DNA of 64,000 nt, taken from positions 806,001-870,000 of the forward strand of contig JAYKKM010000226.1 of NCBI GenBank assembly GCA_035772405.1, in the 5' to 3' direction. Each line of letters opens with the position of its first letter. The stretch's first letter is position 1. This document shows, one piece after another, positions 29,481 to 41,400 of the stretch. The notes beneath the pieces were generated by a model that saw nothing but the letters and a program-made list of their open reading frames with translations, made no database searches and was not told the origin of the DNA. The position numbers and the translations under genes are program-made. Origin of the DNA: Chrysogorgia sp. JL179-B06. Taxonomy: Eukaryota; Cnidaria; Anthozoa; Scleralcyonacea; Chrysogorgiidae.

Positions 29481-30104
29481 GAAACATTGAAGTAACTTCT
29501 ATTTTTCACAACATTCTTAAACTACAAAAGAGAGCTTCAAGAACCATTTTAAATGCCGACAATTTGTCATCATCTGTTGCGCTTTTTAGCCAACTGAAGT
29601 CTTTTTATGAAGACCGGCAAAATAGCGAAAAGTACTATTATTTTTAAAGTACTGAAAGGAGAATTACCCTTATATATGAGACATGCTTGTAGTTGATGGT
29701 GACGTACACACTCGCCGAATTAGATATTCCAATTTTAACCTTTTATGTCCAAGATTTAAACGTGTAACTGAAGGTGGTAGGACTTTTAGTATATATGCAT
29801 GTAAACAATGGAACAGTTTACCAATTTCCATAAGACAAAAAGATACTGTTTTTACATTTAGAAATTGATTATGGAATCAGCAACAATACTTAATCACTTT
29901 ATTAGATGATAATTGTAACTTTATCATTTTATATTTCATAAATTGTTATCTATTGTTTATTATTTAGTTTACTTTCACATTATGTCAGTAATATTTATAG
30001 TGTATTGTAATTAATTTTAAATCAATGTAATATTTATTTTAAAGTAAGAGGGCCACCGGGTTTATTAGCTTTGCTATTTAGTGTTACCCTCATGAAATAA
30101 AGAC
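29480..30104 (+). pseudogene. LINE 3' fragment
   Basis: Fragments of reverse transcriptase C-terminal region: LKRASRTILNAD, then LPLYMRHAC, DVHTRRIRYSNFNLLCPRFK and TFSIYACKQWNSLPISIRQK. The 3' end is GGCCACCGGGTTTATTAG then CATGAAATAAAGACTTAA, a typical LINE 3' terminus with AATAAA. A TTAA-flanked MITE is inserted exactly at this end. Confidence 0.75.
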
Positions 30105-30108
30105 TTAA

Positions 30109-30536
30109 AGGACATTGGCAACAAAAATTAAGTTTGTCTAATAAGAACTCGTAAAATGATAGAGTAACACCTTTTACAACTTTTCCGTATTTTACTTCGT
30201 TTTTGAAATATTTCAGTTTGTTTGATAGAATTTTCACTCATTAAAAAATGTCATATCTCAGTGATTGCTAAGTTTACAACGTTCATTATCATGAGGAGTT
30301 ATTATACGCACATTTTCAAGTAAGTTTGTGGAACAAACGTGAAGATGGAACTATATTTTAATGAGTGAAAATTCTCTACCCTGCACCTGACGTCAGAGAC
30401 CATCTCATTCACATATCAAACAAATTGAACTATTTCAAAAACGAAGTAAAATACGGAAAAGTTGTAAACGGTGTTACTCTATCATTTTACAAGTTCTTTC
30501 ATATTAGACAAACTTAATTTTTGTTGCCAATGTCCT
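30109..30536. mobile_element. TTAA-flanked foldback MITE (428 bp)
   Basis: Both ends are AGGACATTGGCAACAAAAAT in inverted orientation. The inverted repeats extend more than 100 bp, including TTTTACAACTTTTCCGTATT. Flanked by TTAA (30105-30108; 30537-30540), the target duplication of piggyBac/Kolobok-type elements. Non-coding. Confidence 0.9.
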
Positions 30537-30769
30537 TTAACTAACTAAAAAAAATTCTGTTGCAACTTTCAACAAATAAAAAGTTGTTGCACGTGCAGGG
30601 TAGTAATAGGGACCAGGACGGTAATTAAAACGTTTTTAACATTTAAAAAAAGGCATTGTCAATTTACTATGGTATATTTAATATCCGAAGCTTGTTTTTT
30701 CACAACCGAAACGCTTCAGTACTACGAAAACGATTGAGCTATCTATTTTGAAGTCAATCTTAGCCGCCG

Positions 30770-30905
30770 TACACACGGAAACGTTTTCCTGCGTTTTTGT
30801 ATTGTTTACTGTTCTCAAGGGAATCGAGAACAACCAGCTCATTACTTGAAACAATACAAAAACGAAGGAAAACGTCCTGAAGACGCTCAGACAGCCGTTG
30901 TAAAC
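30770..30905. repeat. Short hairpin (CGTTTTTGTATTGTTT)
   Basis: GAAACGTTTTCCTGCGTTTT, TGTATTGTTT and their reverse complement AAACAATACAAAAACGAAGG..AAAACGT form an imperfect hairpin around GTTCTCAAGGGAATCGAGAAC. Probably a small foldback element. Confidence 0.6.
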
Positions 30906-31104
30906 AGAACGAAGACGGTGTACAGTTTATACCCTTGGCCTTGGTACTACAAAATATTCGTCATCTATAGGTAGATCAGGCATGTCTTCCAGTGTAGTCA
31001 AACGTTCCTGGCGCATTGCAATGCCCAAATGGCATTACTTTCTATTCAAAGAGTTCATATGTGGCGTCGTGAAAGCGCTTTTATGCTTCGTTTCCTTGAC
31101 CATA

Positions 31105-31287
31105 TAGACCTCTTTCATAATGGCGGCCAGTTTAAATATTCTTTTATATGCATGCAAATTAGCCTTTCTGGCCTCGTTACAAAGCGACGATTCTTTGGAA
31201 TTACAGACACACGAACGAGGTCAGAAAGGCTAATTTAAATTAATATAAAAGAATATTTAATTTGGGCGCCATTATGAAAGAGGTCTA
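31105..31287. mobile_element. TA-flanked foldback MITE (183 bp)
   Basis: TAGACCTCTTTCATAATGGC and GCCATTATGAAAGAGGTCTA form the ends; inner arms such as AAATATTCTTTTATAT and AGCCTTTCTGGCCTCGTT also pair. TA on both sides fits a Tc1/mariner-type target duplication. Non-coding. Confidence 0.8.
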
Positions 31288-31451
31288 TAGGTCTCTGACT
31301 CCCAAGTACCATTCCACCAATTACTGTATAATACATACCAAGTGGAAAATACCTTCAATATGCTTCAGTATACCCCTTCCAGGATCATGACAGGTGGCGT
31401 GCAAACCTTTCCAGAACCTCTGGTGTTGTCCTAATATACATTTGATATACA

Positions 31452-33570
31452 TTACTGGTCCATCGGGTAAGAGACTGGATCAATACTATCAGGAACGCCA
31501 TTTTGACCAGCCATGATTGTAGCAGCCCCAATTCTGAAACTGTGACTGCAATAGTTGCCCTCTAATCCAGCTGAATTTACAACGTTTCTTAACCACTCCA
31601 TGCAATAACGCGAGCGAAAAGAGGGGCACCTCAATTCCAGCTCCTTTTCATCATCCATTCATTTAACTGTGTAGGATGTCACAAAGACCCTTCTTGTTTG
31701 AGGGTTTTTATAAAAGCATCCAAAACTGACTCCTTTCGTAAAGGGTGTTACATTTATGCATTGGTCGAGGGAAAGCACCCTTGTAACGTAGAGGTGCTGT
31801 TTATGGAGCATTGTTTATGAGAAGAGGGGTGTTATGAATTCTGAAGATCGCAAGATAACAAAATATGCCAAGGTACACGCTGCCCAGAATACAGCATGAT
31901 CGTAGACTTGAAAATCCAACGATTTGTCAATCACCAACATGCACAATTCGCTGAAGTTTTAAGCAGTTAACAAGAGGGTCTGCGAAATTCATTTCAATGT
32001 GAAGTGAACGCACCGCTGACAAGTACACTTTTATTGAAGAGTGTTTTAATGATTTGGCTAAGAAGAAAGAAAACAAGCATAACGTCCATTCTTCTGCTAC
32101 GGAAATTAAATCAGTTTGGATCACCTTGCCCAGCTGGGTTCAATAAATTTATTTTGTGCAGTCGAGTAAGTTCGTCGGTCTTGTTGATGGCGCCAAACCT
32201 TCCATCAGGTATTGGTGACATTGCTGTTCCAAGGCTAACCTTTGGAAGCAACTCCTCCCACAAAGATTGGGGTATTTCCACCGCATGCAGGTTGGCACGA
32301 AAATGTTGCCGCTGAAACGAGAGGGACGTGTTGCGCGCAAAAAGTAAAACCAAAATATGCAGCTGACATTGGTAAATTATGTAACAAGTGCATGACAAGC
32401 GGGTCCTTCGATGTGTGCGAATTAAGTATGCTGACAACCGCTAAGTTGTCACAATGGAAACATACACTGCTCCACTAACCGCCCCAAACTCGAGCTGCAA
32501 CAATAATGGAAAATAAATTTTTGTATGCATGCAATCGAAAAATGGATCTGCAGAGGACTCCACCTGCCATTAAACCACTCAGCACCCCAAAAGCCAACAA
32601 TGCCCGCTGCATCGGACGTCACCTCCGCATCATTAATGGCGCCTAGCCCATTGAACAACCAGAAACTACCAGTACAGTTGAGATCTAGCTGAAATTCACT
32701 GTTCAGTCTAACAGGGTGATCATTTCTCCTAAAGCAACATTGCTATTCAATCATTCTGCGCACAAAAGTTCTACCAGGCCACACAACCATTGACGCATGG
32801 TGTAAGTGACAATTAACGAATCAAGCTGTTTCTTGGCTTTCTTGTTACACCACCGACGACCAACCCACCATTCCAACAATTATACCAAACTCAATAGTAA
32901 GTCACTGCAGGGCAGAGCTATTTGCAGCAACGAATCTAGTTCGTTACCTAACACTACTAGGCAAGAGGCAGGGCCAATACCAACCTCGTACCCAGGGTCT
33001 TATCTTCGCCACGAGGTTGGGAAGCCTAATCTATCACAAACTGCAATAGCTGTGGTCAAATTATACTCGCATTGTGTGAATCAGCTGGACCTGAAGAATG
33101 TAATCATCTAAGTAATGCAATAGGTGTTGAATGGAATGACTTGTCTTCAAAATCCATTCCACCAGGTCTGAAGATAAAGGGAGCTGAGCGCAGACCAAAC
33201 GGAAGAACCAGATCAACATAACAAATAACGATCGTTTGGAGAAACTGGGATATTCCGATATGCTTATTCAATATCGAACTGAGCCATCAAGGCCCCTACT
33301 CCCCCCTAACTATACCAATGAACTGGTCCAACTTAATGTATACTGTAGGACAAATGCATGCCTCTGCCTTAACGCCATCATTTACACTTGCTCCTAATGG
33401 TGACGATAGGTCAACTTATCAAGCGCCACTTGTCCTTCTGCCCTTTCTTGGAGATTACCCCCAAACTACTGATGTCGCCAGCAACTCTACGCAACCCAAC
33501 CTCGTTTGCCAAATAATGAATGCGCATAGGTGGGAGCTTTGTTCTTCTTGGCCGATTTTAGTTGGACCGA
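31452..33570 (-). pseudogene. Tyrosine-recombinase retroelement (DIRS/Ngaro-like), degenerate
   Basis: In minus-strand order: KFDIxAAYRNIPVSPNDRYLL-like sequence (AQFDIE then AYRNIPVSPNDRYLL, about 33290-33230), LPFGLRSAPFIF and the catalytic YLDDYILQVQ (about 33220-33090). Then comes an RNase H segment (VGFWGAEWFNGRWSPLQIHF, 32580) and the recombinase. Its N-terminal SAM-like part is LAKSLKHSSIKVYLSAVRSL (32060) and the catalytic part is YCSHSFRIGAATIMAGQNGV (31550), with the HxxR pair. The C-terminal Tyr region is lost. Several frameshifts. No terminal repeats were identified, so DIRS versus Ngaro cannot be decided. Confidence 0.8.
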
Positions 33571-33921
33571 ATGATTAGCGAAAGCCATGCATGTTCCAAC
33601 CCCTGGATAACGTAAAAAAACAGATTTGCGTCAGGGTGCCCGGTTATAGCTAGCTCCTTTTTAAACTCGGCAACAACCAATGGAGTCACCTTGGTCATAT
33701 TGCTCAACACTAAAAGGCAATATTAGAAGATATACCTGTGTAGTGAACCCTTGAACAAGAAATTACTCCCAACTACACCACATATCATTATTGTTAAATT
33801 TGTTCATAGCAATCACATTCATTATACATGACGACCTAACATAAATATAAATGTCAATACAGCAACTACCAATTAAACAGACCAAGCAACAAACACCACC
33901 CCAAAACATATTAAAGTATCT
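33571..33921. other. Gene-free stretch
   Basis: No coding frame or repeat structure recognised; probably remaining decayed retroelement sequence. Confidence 0.4.
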
Positions 33922-34504
33922 TAAGGCCACATAAAAAAATTTACTTGATTCTCATCACTGCCCGATCTTATTTTGAAGCCCGACCGAAAATCTAAAGAAA
34001 GTTAATTTTTTTATATTTTATATTCGATTTTTGATATTCCAAGTCGATAATGTTTGAACGGTATTATGTATCTAATTTGAGAAAAAATGCGTTGTGTGTT
34101 GGGGGACATGGCGGGATTTGGTGCGACTTTGAAGGAAAATATAGGAACTGTCATTGACTCATTCTATGCATGTGCAAAAGGTACGTCATTGCAGATCACA
34201 CTCAACAGATCTCGCACAAAATGCAATATGTAGTGCAAGTGCGAGGTGAATCTTGCGAGGTGAATCTTGCAAGGTTCTCAAGCCCAAACTCACTGGCTTT
34301 CAATTTGAAAGTTTCAACTTTTGCCGTTTGGGCTGTACTAAGAATATTTCAGAAAACAAGGAAATATAAAAACACCTCTCGCTCCAATTTCAAAATTTTC
34401 AGGAATATTTTTTATATTTTGATATAAAATATAAACCGCCCGCCGCCTCGATGTTTTCAAAATGTAGTGATGAGAATGCAAGTAATTTATTTTATATGGC
34501 CTAA
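33922..34504. mobile_element. Inverted-repeat MITE (about 580 bp)
   Basis: TTAAGGCCACATAAAAAAAT, extending to ACTTGATTCTCATCACT, at the left and AGTGATGAGAATGCAAGTAA, extending to ATATGGCCTAAA, at the right are imperfect inverted repeats of about 40 bp. The duplicated target is unclear (possibly TTAA/CTAAA). The interior has a direct repeat AGGTGAATCTTGC (34245-34273). Confidence 0.6.
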
Positions 34505-34943
34505 AGTGCCCCTGCGACGAAATATCACATTACGTTTCCTGGCATTTTTAGTTACAGAACATCATTTTAGGTTAATAAATGTTCGCATTTGCCATAAAAA
34601 TGAACAACAAACATTCTATCATAGAAATTTAACCTCCAAAGTCGCCCAAATGATGTCCGCCATAGCTAAAAACTTGTTCCAGACGAGCCCGCGATTCCAA
34701 GCAGACTATGTGATAGTGACGTCAGAGACTCAACACGTGACTTTATGGAAACTTACGACAAGTTACAATAGAAAGTTTCCCGCAAGTTGCTTTATATTCA
34801 TACACGAAACGGTGGAATCGCCTATTATCATTCTTGATGTACTGGAGTACGGTAGTACAGTCGGTCCAAAACGTGATGTAGTTGATGGTCTTTAATCAGG
34901 TTATTTAGACGTACAGCCGTGACACTTGCCATAAGTTCCAATC

Positions 34944-35990
34944 GTGGTATCTACCGCACCACGCGTCATCAATCCTCATAAACCGGGAAAGGCTCGTGTC
35001 GTATTCGATACGGCAGCAACCTTTGCAGGGACATCACTAAATGACCTTCAAGGCCCAGACCTGATCAATAATCTGGTGGATATCCCAATGCATTTTAGGC
35101 AAGATCAAGTCGCCTTCATCGCCGATATCGAGGTGATGTTTCACCAAGTAAGGATGATCCCTGAAGATTACGATGCTCTTCGATTCTTGTGGTGGGACGG
35201 TGATCCTCACAAGCCACCTAAGGAGTATAAAATGCTGGTCCACATTTTTGGTGCCAAATGTTCACCCTGTTGTTCGAACAAGGCCCTGAAGCAAACCGCA
35301 GATGATAACGAGACGAAATTTGGCGAAGATATAGCTGATGAAGTTCGACGGAACTTCGATGTCGACGACCTCCTGAAATCAACCTCCACGGTCACACAAG
35401 CCATTGATCTAGCTTTGAAGTTGATTAACCTACTGCAACATGGTGGCTTGCGTTTTAAGGAAATTCCTGAGCAGTCGAAGAGAGGTCCTGCAAGCAATAC
35501 CAGCCAAGGAAAGATCATCTCCCACTCTCGACCCAATTAACAGTACTCTGGGATTAAGCTGGGGTGCTGAAACCGACGAGTTATACTTCACATCTATTTC
35601 TACCGACAAACCTCCAACAAAACGTGGAATCCTCTCCGTGGTTAGTTCCCTGCTCGACCCGTTGGGTTTTCACGCTCCATGTGTTCTATCTGTCAAGGCA
35701 CTACTCTGTTCTATCTGTCAAGGCACTAGTAGGTTGGGATGACGAGAAAAAATTCTAACATGTTAGAGTTTGGCAAAGATGGCTCAAATCGCTTCCCCAG
35801 TCTGATTTTCGCATTCCAAGATGCTACTTCAGTACACAGTTGACCTGTACGAACATAATCGAGGCTATCGAGCTACATGTGTTCAGCGATGCAAGCAAGA
35901 TTGCCTACTCCGCTTCAGCCTACATAAGGATTGTTGACGAGAACGGAGAGATTCGTGCAGCTTTGGCATGGGAAATGCCGTAATTGCCCC
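34944..35990 (+). pseudogene. BEL/Pao reverse transcriptase fragment
   Basis: Frame 34944-35540 reads INPHKPGKARVVFDTAATF, then GTSLNDLQGPDLINNLVDIP and FHQVRMIPEDYDALRFLWW, diagnostic of BEL/Pao pol. The catalytic block is NFDVDDLLKS, close to the Y-V-D-D-L consensus with Phe-Asp-Val-Asp-Asp. After a frameshift it continues TLGLSWGAETDELYFTS and GILSVVSSLLDPLGFHAPCV, then decayed RNase H (IELHVFSDASKIAYSASAY) to about 35990. A 25-base tandem duplication near 35700-35730 disrupts it. No protease, integrase or LTR was found here. Confidence 0.85.
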
Positions 35991-35999
35991 CATAAAGAG

Positions 36000-36756
36000 G
36001 CCGACCATTCCAGGTTTTATTGCTCCTCGTTTTGATCTCCTCAACTGAGCTTCCGCGCGTAGCCTTTTGCGATGTCTTCCCTATCCGGGTGACATCATCC
36101 TACCTCTTCTTTCCCTATTTATCAGCTGACGTAGGCCGTTGCACTTGATAAGTTGTCTGCCGAAATGTAAAACGGCATATTTTCGAAAAGCTAAGCTAAA
36201 AACACTCGTCTAGCGAGTCGTCTTTTTTTCGCTTTTCTCAAGTCTCGCAACATCCCGCGTGTTTGGATCAGAGTATCCAAACACGGAAAACCATGACGTA
36301 TTTCTTTAATCCAAACACGGAAAACCATTAGGTATTATTTTATTCTAAAAAATGTGAAGGTCCTTTTAGCCTTCACCCGCCAGTAGATATGACTTGCTTC
36401 TACTAGATCACATCTATATCGACATACGTCCGCTCCAAACTTTTGGAGTCTGATATGTTATGTTACAAAATTTGGTTCCCAAACACAGTCCGTCATATAG
36501 TTAGAACGCCGATAACATAGCGCTTACGTTGCTAAGCAACGTAGACGCAAAAATGGTAACGAAACAGTGGTATCGATGAAAAGTTGTTGGTATCGTATCG
36601 GACGTGAAATACTTGGTCCATGAACACCACAACGAGCATGCGAGTGGCACATTTGTTCATATGATTTACATATCCACGAGTCAAAAAAGACAAATAAGAA
36701 ACGGTAATATTTCGACTTTTAAGTCAACAAATAATTCCCCAACACAACCAGGTGAT
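36000..36756. other. Gene-free stretch
   Basis: No coding frame; contains CCAAACACGGAAAACCAT twice (about 36280 and 36301), a short tandem duplication. Confidence 0.4.
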
Positions 36757-38014
36757 AAATCAGACATAGTTTGACATTACTCTGGCTTTAAAAAGTTTTT
36801 TGAACGTAACTTTAAAATTGTTACTGTCCATCACCCAACGTTTCGACACTCCAATCTAGTGTCTTCAATAGGGGGTGATAAAACAAAAGTGGTTAGGACA
36901 TTGGTTTCTTTGTGGTTAATTCTATTGTTTTATTGTTTTAATCAACCAATCACAAAACTTGTTCATATAGGCAGGTTGCGACCAGTTTTCTTTTCAAAAA
37001 ATGAAAATTCTTCTCTGTCGGTTCTATCGTGCGTAACCAACCATGAGATTGAATGGGAAAATTCCAAAATTATTACCACTAATCCGCTGGAGGCTTGGCA
37101 TATCAATAGCGCCCATGCCCCATTCAATCGCGATGATGTAGCCGAGACACTAGGCCTTCTATTTTTATATTACGGAATTTTTATAATACGTCAGCGGAGA
37201 TCAAATTCGAAGCTCATTTATGCTACGGGAACCAGAAAGGGGAACCTGAGGACTAAAAAATGGGGAACCTGGGGACTAAAAAGCATCCGTGACGTCACGC
37301 AGCGAATTTGGCCCCCGGCTGTGCACGGAACAGCCATTCTAGGTTGGCGAATGACGGTGGTTTATTAGCAGAAGCTTATTTGCATCTTGTTAATAGAAAC
37401 GTCATCATCGGTTCTATGAGGGTATAAATGGGGATCCTAACTTTACAATGATCACCCCTAAGACACTAGATTAGAGTGTCGAAACGTTGGGTCATGGACA
37501 GTAACTTTAACTCTTTCCCGACCGGCGCAGTTAAAACGGGTCGTTGAAGACCCGCAAAGTCGTCAATCGAAAAACACGGCACACGGTAACGCAACATTAA
37601 AAATTGAAATTCGACAAGCGCCAGGAACATGAAATCCACGCACACGCCAAGTTTGATTTGATTTCATAAACAACTCTGCGATTGCTGGCATTTTGAGTTT
37701 TCAAGATGCTACGTGGGCGTGCAAGATGGCCTTTTCTAGAAAAATGTAAATTTTTCAACCTGATTTATGATAATTAATGCTAATTTATATTAACATAATG
37801 TGTTTTGTTCGGGAAATTTAAAAGCACAAGTAAAAGCCGGTTTATTGGGCTTCCAGAAAATGTATAGCTTTCGCAACAGTTATGGTTATTTCAAGAGATA
37901 TCAATAGAACAACGTGGTTCAATTTTTCATGTTTTTCAGCCTGTCGGGAAAGAGTTAAAGTTACGTTCAAAAAACTTTTTAAAGCCAGAGTAGCGTCACA
38001 TTATGTCTGATTTC
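36757..38014. mobile_element. Foldback element interrupted by a TTAA MITE
   Basis: The left arm (36757-36885) contains CTCTGGCTTTAAAAAGTTTT, GAACGTAACTTTAAA, GTTACTGTCCAT and CCAACGTTTCGACACT. The right arm (37447-38014) has the same blocks in reverse, split by the 37511-37954 insertion. The core between the arms (about 560 bp) is non-coding; a 169-codon frame across it has no recognisable domain. Confidence 0.8.
37511..37954. mobile_element. piggyBac-like MITE nested in the foldback right arm
   Basis: Starts CTCTTTCCCGACCGGC and ends GCCTGTCGGGAAAGAG (16-bp inverted repeats, one mismatch), flanked by TTAA at 37507-37510 and 37955-37958. Removing it and one TTAA restores GTAACTTTAAAGTTACGTTC, which matches the left arm of the host foldback in reverse. 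444 bp, non-coding. Confidence 0.9.
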
Positions 38015-38412
38015 GACTTTATTTCAACGTTATTGTTAAACCTACTAAAGTTACAAACAAGTTGTTATTTATAACCATACAAAATCTGACAGATTAACAT
38101 CACCCTATTTACTTTCGCGGTCACTGATAGCTTTTATTCTAATCATTCGTATATATAGAAAAGCAAAGATTGTATAGTTATACAAATGTATTTATTTTAG
38201 CTATACGACAATACAAAACATCTTCATCATGGATCTTCAAGAGCAACCATGGTAGTTCAATCAATTGAACGGATTTAAATGTCTAAATTATGATTTGTTT
38301 CTCATTCTATAATAACAAGTGTTGATTACTTAAATAAGAAGTCACCTGCGTGCAAACAAAACAGGTATTTGTACTATACGATCATGTGAAAGCAACAGTA
38401 ATTATATAAATA

Positions 38413-41400
38413 TTACTTTAACAATACAATGGCTTTTTCAAATAAATTTGGAAGCACGCATCCTTCTGGAAAACTTTGCTTTCGAAGCCAAGTTTCAGCC
38501 TTTGCTGCAACCAGCTCCCATTCCTCTTTTAGACAAGCTTGTTCTTGTCGCAGGTAACTAAGAGCAATGACTGTGGCCCAAATTGTTTCCATCTCACCGT
38601 CACATGGTACGGGACAACCTTGTTTCATGTTGTCCACTGTCTTGCCAACCACGCCAGCTAATTCAGTCGTTAAACGCCAGGCACCGCTTGCCATTTGAAG
38701 ACCGACGATGGTTGGGAGATTTCCTTTCAGAGGGGAAGGTTGGGTAGAGCTGTCGAAACTCGTTGTTCGACCTACTCGCTTGCTGCGGGACTTTTCCGCG
38801 CTTCCTTTTGATCTACTTTTGGGCGAAGACGGCGACTGAACATTAGGTGCAGATAAAGCAGAACAGCGAATTCCCCCATACTTCGAAGGCCCGCCACCGC
38901 TGCACGCCAAATAATTCCCACTGCTCCTGGGCATTAAGGCACCAACGGTCCACAATTCAGCGTTTGGAGCTTGAATATCCCAGATCTGTAAGCTGCCTTT
39001 TACAGGCTCCTTCTGATCCTCGTCAATAGCTATAAACGCGGTGAGCGACGACACAACATTGGAATCACAACTCAGTTTTATTATCTCTTCATTATCTCTC
39101 CCAAAATTCTTTACTTCCATCTCTTTAATCAATCTTTTTGCAGCAAGATAGCGGATCGTGGTAACAGTGTGATCATCTTTTGATACTGGAACTGGCGTTT
39201 TAAAGTTCACTTTATGCTTAATTTTAGCTCCAAGTAAGTCTCCAGTCAGGCGGATAGATCCTTCTGTTGACGAGGCGCTTATTGTATTTGGTGGTGGAGT
39301 TAAAATGCCATACACTATGGTACGCTCTCCAATAAACATAGGTGGAACATTTTCTGGGGCAGCTTGGGTTCCAAAGCCTTTCGGAAGACTGAATTTCACT
39401 TTTGCACTAGTAACTGCTGGCTGCATTGCTTTCTTTAATGAACGGATTACCTATTGATAGAAAAGCCATACGTGAGACTAGAATGCACAGGAACAAATCT
39501 CCTGGGCAAAGCTATCGCCAGTTTTGAGTTGTCAAGTTTTGAATTTAGTTTTCCAGATTTTAAAAGAGTTGACAAGTGTAACAAATACTGATTAATAATT
39601 GATGAACCAAAAACAAAGAAAATCAACTCCGTGACGGCAACTGGATATGTGATCTTAATTAGCATAGGATTTTGACGATTTCAACTCAAATTTCTCTGTA
39701 AATACTGACTTGTTTTCGTATTTGATGCCATGGACACGAGTTTAATTTAATATTTTGTATTTTTACACTCGACTTTATCAGAGAAGTTGAAGTTAGCTGA
39801 TGTATATTTCGAGTATCAGCACATGCAAGTTGGTAAATCTTTTGGCGCTTGAGATTTGCGATAGGTCCAGAAATTGATTTTTTCGTTCCATCTGTCTAAA
39901 CAGACATACGAAAAAACATGCCTGTCACCATAAACGTTTTCACAGTTTTTGTATCTGCGCGAAGCGCAGATATAATGCTATCGTTCAGTTAGGTTTGTTT
40001 GTTTGTGTGTTAGCTTATAGCCAATCAGCGATCAGCGCGCTCCGATAAGATGTCGACAACTTCCGACTTTGATATATTTCGACGCAATTGTTTCAAGAAT
40101 ATTATTCAAGACATTCAAGAAGAACTCTTTACAATTCGGTAGTATTTTTAATGTGAACAACAATAAATTTACAAGTGTGATATACAACAGTTTTCGTAGG
40201 TTGTATGTCAGATTTTTAAAGCCTCGTTAAAATGAAAATATTCAGCCAAGACAGCCAACTCAACCTCTTCGAAGAACCTCTTTGGAGGACAATTCAACCT
40301 CTTCGGAGGACTAAACAACCTCTTCGGAGGACAATTCAACCTCTTCGGAGGAACAGAGAACTCTTCGGCGGACCAGTAAACCTCTTCGGAGGACTAGACA
40401 ACCTCTTGTATCTATGTTGTAATATGTTATACAACTAATTTATCTTTATGTTCAACTGCATTTTTATGCAACTGTTCAACTTACATCTGTTTAATATTAC
40501 ACATGTTCATGAACCACTATTATTGCGAATAGATGTTGAGAACACAAGGGGGTCAGGCTGTCAGCAAGGGGGGTAATACGTGAGACATCTGCAAATGTTC
40601 CTGGTTGTACGTAATGAATGTCTATCCTAGGGGTGCACCGGATTTAGTATCCGGTCGGATATTGGATAATCTCACTATCTGGTATCCGGCTGGATATTTT
40701 CTATTATCTGGCCGGATATTTTCTATTATCCGGCCGGATATCGGATAATTTGTTTTGGACAGTTTTCCAAGGCGTATTACCAGCTGAAATTTAGTAACAA
40801 ATAGCTCACAGACAAAGTCGCTTATAACAGTTAACACTCAGCAACTTAACACGTTTCAATAATGCTGCTTCAGTTTGTTTACGTTTATAAGATCTATTAA
40901 TCTATTTCATACAAAACAGTTAATAAGTTATAATTTCATATATTTTTTAATCTTTTATATGCATGTTTAGAACCAAGTTGGATTAATCTTTTCTTTTTCC
41001 AATTTTCATAGTTTAATACTATTTATACTTGCAAAAAACAGTACTATTTGAGACTGCAGTTATAACATTGTTATTGGTATAACTGCATGCTCAATCGATT
41101 AATTGCACGTTTATCAAATTTCAACTGGTTACCAGTAATTTATAAATGAAATGGATCCGTATTTCCTTCAAGTTAATATAGAAACACTCATGGAACGTTG
41201 GAAGAACTCAAAATAACGATAAAACACTCGCCCTTTGGGCCAGTGTTCCCAGGCATAAAAATGCCACATTGCAACCTTTCACTCGTGTTTCTCTATCAAC
41301 TCGATGAAACATGGAAAATGTTTTCTATTCCTTAAATATTACATATGAGAATACCGAAAACATGTCTTTATGTACATATGCTCCCTGTACATATTAGCGC

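Noticed and set aside
31452..33570. Phage-type integrase from a bacterial contaminant
   Set aside because: The recombinase is accompanied by a retroelement RT (YLDDY) and RNase H, i.e. a DIRS/Ngaro-type element.
36859..37368. 169-codon plus-strand frame in the foldback core
   Set aside because: Spans element core and arm, no recognisable domain, no splice or promoter support.
40232..40438. Short ORF with RTIQPLRR repeats as a repeat protein
   Set aside because: Created by a 24-bp minisatellite; other frames are equally open over the array.
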